Origin: Microbacterium proteolyticum
GTDB taxonomy: Bacteria > Actinomycetota > Actinomycetes > Actinomycetales > Microbacteriaceae
Reading direction: 5' to 3'
DNA: 64,000 nucleotides
NCBI RefSeq assembly: GCF_029639405.1
Contig: NZ_CP121274.1
Location: forward strand, 806,001-870,000
Shown here: one piece after another, positions 32,100 through 41,951 of the stretch
How the letters are laid out: each line of letters begins with the position of its first letter
Position numbering within the stretch: the stretch's first letter is position 1
Notes under the pieces: generated by a model
What the model was told of the DNA's origin: nothing
Databases searched by the model: none
What the model saw: only the letters and a program-made list of their open reading frames with translations
Program-made: the position numbers and the translations under genes

Positions 32100-33383
32100 C
32101 TGGCGCCCCGACACCTCGGGAAGCAACCGCCGCACCGCGAACGGGGTCACCACCCCGTGGAACAGGATGCTGAGCACCACCGTGAACACCATGGTCGACA
32201 GCACGACGTCGCCCGTGTCCTCGGGGAGGCGGTTGTACGCGAGAAGCCCGAACACGATGGTCGCCGTCCCGCGCGGACCGACGAACCCGATCAGCGCCCG
32301 GTCGCGCCACGAGATCGGCGAGCGCAGCAGGGCGATGCCGACCGGGATCGCCCGCAGCACCGTGACGGCGAGCGCCGCGAAGATCACCACGCGCAGATCG
32401 ACGCCGTCGAGGATCACGACCGTGAGCACCGCCCCCATGACGAACCAGATGATGTTGGCCGCGAGGGTCCCCGCCTCCTCGACGAGGAGCGTCTCGGCAT
32501 GGGGGACGTTGCGCCCCTCGAGGTCCTTCGCGCGCGTGAGTCGATAGACGATGCCCGCCACGAACGCGGCGACGAAGCCGTTCGCGGCGATGTCGCTGAG
32601 GGTTGCGATCCCGTAGGCGAGCAGCGGCGTCAGGAGCATGACGTACCGGATGCCACTGGCATCCGCCCATCTCCGCGCGACGGTCCAGCGGGCGAGGATG
32701 CCGATCGCACCACCGACGGCCCCGCCGATCACGATCGCCGCGATCGTGGCGGGGGCCGCACCGAAGAAGGCGTCGAACATGTCCTCGAGGTTCTTCACGA
32801 GCTCGGGCTGCGCGTCGAGGTCGGCTCCCGACTCGGCGGCGGCGAGGAGCGCGGGGAGCGCGACGGCCGCCGCGAGGAACACGCCGAAGATCGGCGACAC
32901 GACGCCGTCGTTGTAGCCGCTCTCGACGGTGAGGATCCGCCGGACGCGCTCGGGGATGCGCGGTGAGCGCAGCAGCATCGCCGCGGGGGCGAAGTCGGTG
33001 GGCATCACGACGCACGCGATCACCACGAGGACGAGCACGTTCACATCGGGCAGCAGCGCGAACCCCGCGAGCACGGCGAGGATCAACGCAAGCGGCAGGG
33101 CGATCAGCACGAGCCGCGCGAGCGCACGCCCCACCCCGCCGAACACGCCACCGCGGACGTCGCACGCGTCGACGAAGAGCAGCACCGCCAACACGAGTTC
33201 GACCACGCGCTCGGCCTCCGACCCCGCCAGAGCCGACGAGAAGCCGTCCGGGTCGGCGAAGACCAGCACCGCCCCGGCCAGCGCGAGGAACGCGGGGCCC
33301 AGCGCACCGATCCGTTCGAATCGGTGCGCGACCAGCGACCACAGCAGGATGACGGCGATGCCGACGAGGAAGAAGACGGGCAC
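32091..33383 (-). CDS. CPA1-type cation/proton antiporter
   Basis: 430 residues with about twelve membrane helices. The ion-binding Asn-Asp pair of CPA1 antiporters is in VESGYNDGVVSPIFG. The helix before it has MPTDFAPAAMLL (the TD motif of the unwound helix). GFVGPRGTATIVFGLL is the conserved Arg-containing helix. Na+ or K+ exchange for H+ at the membrane is expected. GTG start 13 bases after the rraA stop, so it is co-transcribed with rraA. Confidence 0.9.
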   Translation of the reverse strand: MPVFFLVGIAVILLWSLVAHRFERIGALGPAFLALAGAVLVFADPDGFSSALAGSEAERVVELVLAVLLFVDACDVRGGVFGGVGRALARLVLIALPLALILAVLAGFALLPDVNVLVLVVIACVVMPTDFAPAAMLLRSPRIPERVRRILTVESGYNDGVVSPIFGVFLAAAVALPALLAAAESGADLDAQPELVKNLEDMFDAFFGAAPATIAAIVIGGAVGGAIGILARWTVARRWADASGIRYVMLLTPLLAYGIATLSDIAANGFVAAFVAGIVYRLTRAKDLEGRNVPHAETLLVEEAGTLAANIIWFVMGAVLTVVILDGVDLRVVIFAALAVTVLRAIPVGIALLRSPISWRDRALIGFVGPRGTATIVFGLLAYNRLPEDTGDVVLSTMVFTVVLSILFHGVVTPFAVRRLLPEVSGRQIT

Positions 33384-33396
33384 CGGATGCCGCGTC

Positions 33397-33864
33397 TCAG
33401 CGCTCGACGAGCACGCCGTCGGCGTCGGCCCAGACGTGCCGGCCGGGGGTGAAGACGACGCCCGCGATCGTCACGGGCACGTCGATCTCGCCGACGCCGT
33501 CCTTCGCGCTCTTGCGCGGATTCGAACCGAGCGCCTTCACGCCGAGGGGCAGCCCGGCCAGGGCGGTGCGGTCGCGGATCGCGCCGTTCACGATGATCCC
33601 CGCCCAGCCGTTCTCAACGGCGGACGCGGCGATGAGGTCGCCGACCAGCGCCGACTCGAGCGAACCGCCGCCGTCGATCACCAGCACCGAACCCTCGCCC
33701 GGCGTGGCCAGGACCTGCTTGACCAGGGCGTTGTCGCGGTGGCATCGCACCGTGCGGATCGGGCCCGCGAAAGCGACGCGGCCGCCGAGGTCGAGCAGCT
33801 GCAGCGCGAGCGAGTCGAGGTCTTCACCGCGCTCGTCGTAGAGGTCGGCCGTCGCGATCGTCAT
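33397..33864 (-). CDS. rraA: RraA family protein (RNase E inhibitor-like / aldolase fold)
   Basis: 155 residues. The signature GSVLVIDGGGSLESALVGDLIAASAVENGWAGIIVNGAIRD is that of RraA/menG-like proteins. RraA binds RNase E and dampens RNA decay in E. coli, but many homologues are hydroxy-oxo-acid aldolases that use G-G-G and R-D residues to hold a metal. The canonical LGxxP..R..D residues are present, so either role is possible. TACCCT lies six bases before the ATG. It heads an operon with the antiporter gene. Confidence 0.88.
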   Translation of the reverse strand: MTIATADLYDERGEDLDSLALQLLDLGGRVAFAGPIRTVRCHRDNALVKQVLATPGEGSVLVIDGGGSLESALVGDLIAASAVENGWAGIIVNGAIRDRTALAGLPLGVKALGSNPRKSAKDGVGEIDVPVTIAGVVFTPGRHVWADADGVLVER

Positions 33865-33870
33865 GCGGCC

Positions 33871-33876
33871 AGGGTA
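33871..33876 (-). promoter_or_regulatory. -10 box of the rraA-antiporter operon, leaderless
   Basis: TACCCT on the minus strand, then GGCCGC, then ATG at 33864. Confidence 0.55.
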
Positions 33877-33902
33877 GCGGCGGGCGGGGGTCCGGGGCGC
33901 CG

Positions 33903-34003
33903 CGGCATCCCACGCGGCGCCCGCTCCCGGCATCCCACCCCACGCGCCACCGGCTCCCGGCCTCCACCCCACGCGGTGCCGGCTCCCGGCATCCACCCCA
34001 CGC
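33903..34003. repeat. Imperfect ~29-bp tandem repeats
   Basis: Three and a half degenerate copies of a unit reading roughly GGCATCCACCCCACGCG plus CCGGCTCCC. They sit at the start of the 344-bp gap between rraA and clpB and run into repeat element C1. No coding potential is apparent. Confidence 0.6.
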
Positions 34004-34066
34004 ATAAACGCGATCCACGACGAGAAACACGGGGAGAGCGCGTTTCTACGCGTGGATCGCGTTTAT
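34004..34066. repeat. Intergenic repeat family C, copy 1
   Basis: 63 bp. The outer arms ATAAACGCGATCCACG / CGTGGATCGCGTTTAT are perfect over 16 bp. The inner pair is AGAAACACG / CGCGTTTCT with one mismatch. Copy 2, also 63 bp, is at 61505-61567. Confidence 0.8.
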
Positions 34067-34119
34067 TCCGGAGCCGGGGGCCCGAGCCGGGCGCCAGAGC
34101 CGGAGCCGGAGCCAGAGCC

Positions 34120-34161
34120 GAAGCCGAAGCCGAAGCCGAAGCCGAAGCCGAAGCCGAAGCC
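34120..34161. repeat. GAAGCC hexanucleotide repeat
   Basis: Seven perfect GAAGCC units, preceded by degenerate GGAGCC/AGAGCC units from about 34084. The same hexamer on the other strand (GGCTTC, four units) lies at 59927-59950. Both are intergenic and adjacent to palindromic elements. Confidence 0.85.
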
Positions 34162-34162
34162 A

Positions 34163-34190
34163 GGGTCCCGGCACCCGGCACCCGGGACCC
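34163..34190 (-). terminator. Hairpin downstream of clpB
   Basis: GGGTCCCGG and CCGGGACCC pair perfectly with a 10-base loop, 18 bases after the clpB stop. There is no T run. Confidence 0.5.
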
Positions 34191-34208
34191 GGGACCGGCA
34201 CTACCGGG

Positions 34209-36410
<2,202 letters not shown>

Positions 36411-36436
36411 GGTGTCTCCTGGAAATCTTTCGCAAA

Positions 36437-36484
36437 CTTGAGTTGCGTTGACTCAAGTTTAGCAGTGGCCGGTCGGAAGGGCAA
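36437..36484 (-). promoter_or_regulatory. clpB promoter with perfect HAIR operator for HspR
   Basis: On the minus strand, -35 TTGCCC (36484-36479), a 17-base spacer and -10 TAAACT (36461-36456). HAIR palindrome CTTGAGT-N7-ACTCAAG at 36437-36457 begins within the -10 box and covers the expected start of transcription. This matches the HspR consensus exactly. It is also 82 bp upstream of the divergent DUF2252 gene. Confidence 0.85.
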
Positions 36485-36526
36485 TGGATGCCGAGACACC
36501 CCCCACCGCTGCGGCATCGGCGGGTC

Positions 36527-36532
36527 TATGGT
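36527..36532 (+). promoter_or_regulatory. -10 box of the DUF2252 gene, leaderless
   Basis: TATGGT, then GAGCGC, then GTG at 36539. Confidence 0.55.
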
Positions 36533-36538
36533 GAGCGC

Positions 36539-37915
36539 GTGAGCACAGGTACGGCCATCGCGCCCCGCCCCGACATCCCGTGGAACCCGCCGCCCTCGTC
36601 GACCGAGCGCCGCGCTCAGGGTCGCGAGATGCGGAAGCGATTGCCGCGGCGCGATCTCGCACGCCTCACCGTCGAGGGCCGCGATCCGCTCGGCATCCTG
36701 GATGCGCAGAATGCGACGCGCATCCCCGAACTCGTGCCGTTGCGCATCGAGCGGATGTCGGCGAACCCGTTCGCCTTCTACCGCGGCTCCGCGGCCGTCA
36801 TGGCCGCCGACCTCGCGCGCGACCCGTCCACCCCGTTCCACGTCGCCTCGTGCGGCGACGCCCACGTGGCGAACTTCGGCTTCTACGCCTCACCGCAGCG
36901 CACCCTCGTCTTCGACCTCAACGACTTCGACGAAGCGGCCTGGGCGCCGTGGGAATGGGACCTCAAGAGGCTCCTCACCAGCGTCGTCCTCGCCGGCGCG
37001 GAGACCGGACGCGACGAGTCCGTCGTCCGGGATGCCGTCGAGGCGACGATCGGCTCCTACATCCGCGCGATCCGCGCACTGGCCCAGCGCGACCCGATCG
37101 AGCGCTACTTCGAGCACTTCGGGCCGCGCGACGTCCTCGACTCGCTGGACCGCGCCTCCCGTGCCGTGCTGAAGAACGCCATGGCCGACGCGGAACGTCG
37201 GACCGGCGCCCGCGCCGTCCGCCGCCTCACCACCGACGTGGGGGCGGGACGCCTCGCGTTCGTGCACCAGCCGCCGCTCATGGCCCCCGTCGACGCGGAG
37301 CTCGCCGCGCGCGTCCTCGCCGTCGACGGCGCCTACCGGACGTCGGCGAACGTCGACGTGCGCCTGACCCTCGAGCAGTACAGCATCACCGACGTCGCGC
37401 GTCGCGTGGTGGGCGTGGGCAGCGTCGGAACCCGCTGCTACCTCCTGCTCCTGCAGGACGGGGACGCTCACGCCTTCGTCCTCCAGGGGAAACAGGCCGG
37501 CGCCAGCGTGCTGCAGCAGTTCGGCGGCATCCGTCAGCCGGAATCACTGGTCGCGCTCATCGCGTCCGACGGGGAGGGGGCGCGGGTCGTGTCGCTGCAG
37601 CGCGTCCTCCAGGGCGTGTCCGACCCGTTCCTCGGGCACGTCCGGGGCGCCGAGGCCGACTACTACGTGCGCCAGTTCCACGACATGAAGGGCGGCATCG
37701 AGATGGTGGAGCTCGCCGACCAGCCGTTCCGCCGATACGCCCAGGCGTGCGGGGTCACCCTGGCGCGCGCACACGCGCAGTCTCCGGATGCCGCCGCCGT
37801 GGCGGGCTACGTCGGCTCCGGTCGCGCGGTGACCGAGGCACTGGCATCCTGGGCGTTCGCGTACGCCGACGTGTCGCGCGCGGACCACGCCGCCTTCGTC
37901 GCCGCGCACGCCTGA
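36539..37915 (+). CDS. DUF2252 family protein (kinase-like fold)
   Basis: 458 residues from GTG. The family blocks are clear: RIERMSANPFAFYRGSAAVMAADLA, FHVASCGDAHVANFGFYASPQRTLVFDLNDFDEA, and WEWDLKRLLTSVVLAG. The CGDAHxxNFG and FDxNDFDE motifs resemble the catalytic and metal-binding loops of aminoglycoside-phosphotransferase-like kinases, so a kinase role is a reasonable guess. No substrate is known to me. It is divergent from clpB and shares its control region with an HspR operator. Confidence 0.9.
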   Translation: MSTGTAIAPRPDIPWNPPPSSTERRAQGREMRKRLPRRDLARLTVEGRDPLGILDAQNATRIPELVPLRIERMSANPFAFYRGSAAVMAADLARDPSTPFHVASCGDAHVANFGFYASPQRTLVFDLNDFDEAAWAPWEWDLKRLLTSVVLAGAETGRDESVVRDAVEATIGSYIRAIRALAQRDPIERYFEHFGPRDVLDSLDRASRAVLKNAMADAERRTGARAVRRLTTDVGAGRLAFVHQPPLMAPVDAELAARVLAVDGAYRTSANVDVRLTLEQYSITDVARRVVGVGSVGTRCYLLLLQDGDAHAFVLQGKQAGASVLQQFGGIRQPESLVALIASDGEGARVVSLQRVLQGVSDPFLGHVRGAEADYYVRQFHDMKGGIEMVELADQPFRRYAQACGVTLARAHAQSPDAAAVAGYVGSGRAVTEALASWAFAYADVSRADHAAFVAAHA

Positions 37916-37936
37916 GGCGGGGACGGCCCGGCGAGG

Positions 37937-38926
37937 TCAGGCCGGCACGGCCTCCCGCGGGGGCGCGACCACGTCGTCGGAGCACGAGAAGCGGGCGCGG
38001 TACGCGGTGGGGGTGAGCCCCATCGTGCGGGCGAAGTTCTGCCGCAGCACCGCCGCCGAGCCGAAGCCGCACTCCGACGCGATGCGGTCGAGGCCGAGGT
38101 CGGTCTCCTCGAGGAGCCGCTGGGCGTGCAGCAGCCGCTGCCGCGCCAGCCACGCGGCCGGCGTCGCACCGAAGTCGGCCTTGAAGCGGCGCGCGAACGT
38201 CCGCGGCGACATGTGCGCGCGGGCCGCGAGCCGCTCGACCGACAGGTCGGCGTGCAGGTTCTGCATCATCCACTCGGTGACGGGGGCGAGCGACAGCGAC
38301 GTGTCGACGGGGATCGGGGCCGCGATGAACTGCGCCTGCCCGCCGTCGCGCTGCGGCGCGACGACCATCCGCCGGGCGATGCGGTTGGCGAGTTCGGCTC
38401 CCAGTTCCTGCCGGAGCAGGTGCAGGCATGCGTCGAGCCCCGCCGCGGTACCGGCGCTCGTGATGATGTTGCCCGACTGGACGTACAGCACGTCGGGGTC
38501 GACCTCGATCTCGGGATACATGCGGGCCATCGTGTGGGCGTAGCGCCAGTGGGTTGTGGCGCGACGCCCGTCGAGGACGCCCGCGGCGGCGAGGACGAAC
38601 GAGCCGCTGCACACGCTCAGCAGCCACGCGTCGCGGGCGTCGGCACGGCGCACGAGGTCGATCACGCGTTCGTCGACGTCCTCCCACTGCGCGCGGGGGA
38701 TCGGGGCCAGGACGAGGATGTCGACGTCGTCGGCGGCGTCGAGACCGTGCTCGACGTTGATGGAGAACCCGATGTTCGACGGGACCACGCCCGGGTCGGG
38801 GCTCACGATGCGGAAGTCGAAGTTCGGGATGCCGTCATCGCTCCGGTCGAGTCCGAACGCCTCGCACGCGAGGCCGAACTCGAACGGGGCGAAGCCGGGC
38901 TGGACGACGACGGCGACGGAACGCAT
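37937..38926 (-). CDS. GlxA-like AraC-family regulator with DJ-1/PfpI domain
   Basis: 329 residues. Residues ~1-190 form a DJ-1/PfpI domain (VLAPIPRAQW, then SVCSGSFVLAAAG with the nucleophile-elbow Cys, then TTHWRYAHTMARMYP). Residues ~220-315 form a double helix-turn-helix of AraC type (LSVERLAARAHMSPRTFARRFKADFGATPAAWL and LDRIASECGFGSAAVLRQNFARTMGLTPTAYR). GGAGG lies four bases before the ATG. The effector is unknown. A second, distant member of the class is at 47375-48382. Confidence 0.92.
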   Translation of the reverse strand: MRSVAVVVQPGFAPFEFGLACEAFGLDRSDDGIPNFDFRIVSPDPGVVPSNIGFSINVEHGLDAADDVDILVLAPIPRAQWEDVDERVIDLVRRADARDAWLLSVCSGSFVLAAAGVLDGRRATTHWRYAHTMARMYPEIEVDPDVLYVQSGNIITSAGTAAGLDACLHLLRQELGAELANRIARRMVVAPQRDGGQAQFIAAPIPVDTSLSLAPVTEWMMQNLHADLSVERLAARAHMSPRTFARRFKADFGATPAAWLARQRLLHAQRLLEETDLGLDRIASECGFGSAAVLRQNFARTMGLTPTAYRARFSCSDDVVAPPREAVPA

Positions 38927-38998
38927 GGATCCTCCGGGTGGCAGAAATACATCGAACGTCGTCCATCATGCCACTCGCAGGCATGATTCGTACAGACG

Positions 38999-39004
38999 TA
39001 GTTT
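38999..39004 (+). promoter_or_regulatory. -10 box of the 96-aa membrane protein gene, leaderless
   Basis: TAGTTT, then seven bases, then ATG at 39012. Confidence 0.45.
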
Positions 39005-39011
39005 CTCTGCC

Positions 39012-39302
39012 ATGGCATACTTCATCGCTTTCGGCCTCCTCGCCCTGATCGGGATCGGCGCCTCCGTCTGGCTGATCCGCACCGACGGCTACCGCCGCGT
39101 CCCCACCGACCCCCGCCGCCTCCCCGGCGGCAGCGAGCTCCGCGCACCGCGCGACGACGCCGCATCGCCCGCCGCGTCCGCCTCAGCGGCGTCCGCCGCA
39201 GCTGCGACCGGGGCCGCCGCACCCGAGGCCGCCGACGCGTCGCGGCGCGCGACCCCCGGCCGCGTCCAGCGCGCTCAGCGCGGCGCGACGGCCCGGGCGT
39301 AG
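39012..39302 (+). CDS. Small membrane-anchored Ala-rich protein
   Basis: 96 residues. One membrane helix (about 3-24, YFIAFGLLALIGIGASVWLI), then a short basic segment and a low-complexity Ala/Ser/Arg tail (AASASAASAAAATGAAA). The ATG fits the leaderless promoter. The last 28 bases overlap the convergent glycosyltransferase gene. Function unknown; the tail composition suggests a flexible cytoplasmic end. Confidence 0.6.
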   Translation: MAYFIAFGLLALIGIGASVWLIRTDGYRRVPTDPRRLPGGSELRAPRDDAASPAASASAASAAAATGAAAPEAADASRRATPGRVQRAQRGATARA

Positions 39303-40507
39303 ACCTCGACCATCGCCGCCGTGCGCGACGACTGCCGGAACCGCTCCCCGATCGTCGGATCCACCGCGACCGGGGAGCCCGCGGCGATGTCGGCCGCCGC
39401 GCGGCGCAGAGTCTCGGCGAGCGCCGCGACCGTGGCATCCGCGACGCTCCAGACGCCCCCGCCGAGCTCCGCGGCGATGTCGGGGTCGCTGACGACGGCG
39501 GGAGTCCCGAGCGATGCGGCCTCGAACACCGTCATGCCCTGCGTCTCGAAGCCGATCGAGGTCTGCACGACGGCGTCCGCCGCGGCGAGACGCGCGAGCG
39601 TCCGGGCGTACGGCATCCTCCCCGCGAAATGGATGGATGCCACCGGGCGCGTGCGCTCCACGAGGCGACGGGCCGCGCGCAGCTGCGCTCCCCCGCCGAT
39701 GACCTCGACCTCGGCGTCGATGCCCGCTGCCGCCACGGCCTCGAGGAAGGGCAGGAGCCGCTTCTCCGGGCTCATGCGACCGATCCACACGAACCTCGGG
39801 CGGCCGGGGCGCCGCTCGGCGGATCCCGCCGCGAGCGCGGCATCCAGGATGTCGTCGTCGATGCCGTTCCAGACGACGTCGACGCGGGCGGTGTCGTCGG
39901 CGCCTCGGACGGTGTCGCCGGGGACCGCGCCGTGCGCCTCGAGCCGCCGCGCGAAGTGCGCCGACGGCGCCGTGACCGCGGCCGACAGCCGTGCGAGACG
40001 GCGCAGGTAGGCCCAGCCGTCGGGCTCGTGCCGGGCGTCCCGGCCGCGCAGCGCGGGCCGAAGCGCCCGGCGCGCCCACGCGTTGAGCACCCGCATCACG
40101 AGCCCCGGGAACGGGGCGGTCGCCTCGATGCCGACGTCGACGCGGTTGTGCATCGTGTGCACGACCGGGAGCCCCTGCCGTGCGGCGTACCGGTGGCCGA
40201 TGAACGCGCCCCAGAAATCCGCCTGCACGTGCACGACGTCGACGGGCGCGCGGCCGGCCAGCGCGGCATCCACGAGACGATCCGTCCGGCGACCCGGCCA
40301 CGAGAGCGCGTACTCGCGGTCGAGGGTGACCGGGATCGACGGGAGGTCGACGTACGCGGCGTCGGTGGGGGCCGGGCGATGCATCCGAGGCGCGACGATC
40401 GTCACGGTGTGGCCGGCGCGCTCGAGGAACCGCCGCTGCAACCGCATCGACACCTGCGCACCGCCCAGCGACTCCACGTGCTGGTCGGCGAACATCACCA
40501 CGTGCAC
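39275..40507 (-). CDS. GT4-type glycosyltransferase (second gene of a pair)
   Basis: 410 residues. GT-B fold: the N-terminal domain starts HVVMFADQHVESLGGAQVSM. The C-terminal domain has FVWIGRMSPEKRLLPFLEAV and the donor-binding E-x7-E loop in FETQGMTVFEAASLGTPAVV. These features fit family GT4 (NDP-sugar or GDP-mannose donors). It starts four bases after the stop of another GT4 gene, so the pair should act in one pathway, perhaps glycolipid assembly. GTG start; several GTG/ATG codons close by leave two or three residues of doubt. Confidence 0.88.
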   Translation of the reverse strand: MHVVMFADQHVESLGGAQVSMRLQRRFLERAGHTVTIVAPRMHRPAPTDAAYVDLPSIPVTLDREYALSWPGRRTDRLVDAALAGRAPVDVVHVQADFWGAFIGHRYAARQGLPVVHTMHNRVDVGIEATAPFPGLVMRVLNAWARRALRPALRGRDARHEPDGWAYLRRLARLSAAVTAPSAHFARRLEAHGAVPGDTVRGADDTARVDVVWNGIDDDILDAALAAGSAERRPGRPRFVWIGRMSPEKRLLPFLEAVAAAGIDAEVEVIGGGAQLRAARRLVERTRPVASIHFAGRMPYARTLARLAAADAVVQTSIGFETQGMTVFEAASLGTPAVVSDPDIAAELGGGVWSVADATVAALAETLRRAAADIAAGSPVAVDPTIGERFRQSSRTAAMVEVYARAVAPR

Positions 40508-40511
40508 GGGG

Positions 40512-41720
40512 TCACTCCGGGATCGGCCGTCCGTGGTAGAGCGCCTCGAACGTGTCGAGCGTGCGGCCGATGTCGTGCACCCGCACCCCGTCGAGCGACG
40601 CCTGCTGCATGCGGCGACGCTCGTCGGGCTCGGCGGTCAGCACGTCGGTGAGGCGCGCGGCGAGCTCGTCGGCGTCACCCGGCTCGAAGAGGTAGCCGTT
40701 CTCGCCGTCGTGCACGAGGTGCGGGAGGGCGACGGCGTTGGCCGCAACGATCGGCAGACCGGATGCCATCGCCTCCATCGTCGCGATCGACTGGAGTTCG
40801 GCGATCGAGGCGATCGCGAACACGCTCGCCCGCGTGTACAGGGAGCGGAGGTCTTCCTCGGACGCGTGTCCGTGGAACGTCACGCGATCGGCGACGCCGA
40901 GCTGGGCGGCGAGCTGCTCGAGGTTGCGGCGCTGGTCACCGCCGCCGACGACGTCGAACGTGGCGTTCAGGGCCGGGTCGAGTTGCGCGAGCGCGTGCAG
41001 GACGACGTCGATGCCCTTCTCGCTCGTCAGGCGTCCGACGAAGAGGATGCGGTTCGCGTCGCGCGGCTCGAGGTCGGCGGTGTAGTTCGACCGGTCGATG
41101 CCGCAAGAGACCGGGATGACGCCGTGGATGTCGATCGTCGACTCGAGGAAGTCCGCCGCACGGCGCGTGGGAGTGGTCACCGCGCGGGTGAGGGCGAACG
41201 TGCGCTTCGCGTCGGCCCAGGCGAGCTTGACGAAGATGCGGTCGAGGAAGTCGGGCAGCGTCGTGAAGTCGAGGATGTTCTCGGCCATCACGTGGTTGGT
41301 GGCGATGAGCGGGATGCCGCGCTTCTTGGCTTCGCGCGCGAGGCCGCGCCCGATGATGATGTGCGACTGGATGTGCACCACGTCGGGCTTCACGTCGTCG
41401 AGCACCCGTCGGGCGTAGTGCTTCGCCCGCCACGGCAGGACGAACGTCAGCCAGTCGTGCGGCAGGAAGCGCCACGACGGAAGACGGTGCATGGTCATCG
41501 GTTCGCCCTCGATGACCTCGGTGAACACACCGGTGTTGCGGTGCCCGTCGCTCGGCGCCATGACGTGGACGTCGTGTCCGCGCGCCACGAGACCGGCGGC
41601 GAGCCGCTCGGCGAAGCGCGCCGCGCCGTTGACGTGCGGGAGGAAGGTGTCGGCGCCGATCAGGACCCTGAGCGGGCGGTCGGGCGAGGGTGAGGGGGCG
41701 GGCGTCGCAGGAGTGGTCAC
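40512..41720 (-). CDS. GT4-type glycosyltransferase (PimB/MgtA-like; first gene of a pair)
   Basis: 402 residues from GTG. The acceptor domain opens RVLIGADTFLPHVNGAARFAERLAAGLVARGHDVHVMAP, typical of lipid alpha-glycosyltransferases of the PimB/MgtA/monoglucosyl-diacylglycerol synthase group. The donor domain has ILFVGRLTSEKGIDVVLHAL and ASIAELQSIATMEAMASGLPIVA with the E-x7-E glutamates. It is probably peripheral at the inner membrane face, making glycolipids. No strong ribosome binding site is visible. Confidence 0.88.
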   Translation of the reverse strand: MTTPATPAPSPSPDRPLRVLIGADTFLPHVNGAARFAERLAAGLVARGHDVHVMAPSDGHRNTGVFTEVIEGEPMTMHRLPSWRFLPHDWLTFVLPWRAKHYARRVLDDVKPDVVHIQSHIIIGRGLAREAKKRGIPLIATNHVMAENILDFTTLPDFLDRIFVKLAWADAKRTFALTRAVTTPTRRAADFLESTIDIHGVIPVSCGIDRSNYTADLEPRDANRILFVGRLTSEKGIDVVLHALAQLDPALNATFDVVGGGDQRRNLEQLAAQLGVADRVTFHGHASEEDLRSLYTRASVFAIASIAELQSIATMEAMASGLPIVAANAVALPHLVHDGENGYLFEPGDADELAARLTDVLTAEPDERRRMQQASLDGVRVHDIGRTLDTFEALYHGRPIPE

Positions 41721-41873
41721 GGGTGGTGAGGCCTATCTGTGCGGCGGAACGGGTCGCACGGTGCGGTGCATGCGCGTCACAACTGTACCCGAGCGGTTTT
41801 GGAGGACCCCGGATGCCGCCCGCGCGCGGGGCCCGTCGGCTGTCCACACGCTCCCGTTCCGCGCTCCTTTCGT

Positions 41874-41936
41874 TTGGGGCGGGTTCCTCCGTTTGGGGCG
41901 CGGGAATCTCGCCCCAAACGGCAGAACGCGCCCCAA
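41874..41936. repeat. Intergenic repeat family B, copy 2
   Basis: 63 bp. The inner arms CCGTTTGGGGCG / CGCCCCAAACGG are perfect over 12 bp, and the outer pair TTGGGGCGGGTT / AACGCGCCCCAA has one mismatch. It lies 16 bases after the 3' end of the ABC exporter gene. The remainder of the 231-bp gap (41721-41951) shows nothing that I recognise. Confidence 0.8.
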
Positions 41937-41951
41937 ACGCTGCGGGCGGCG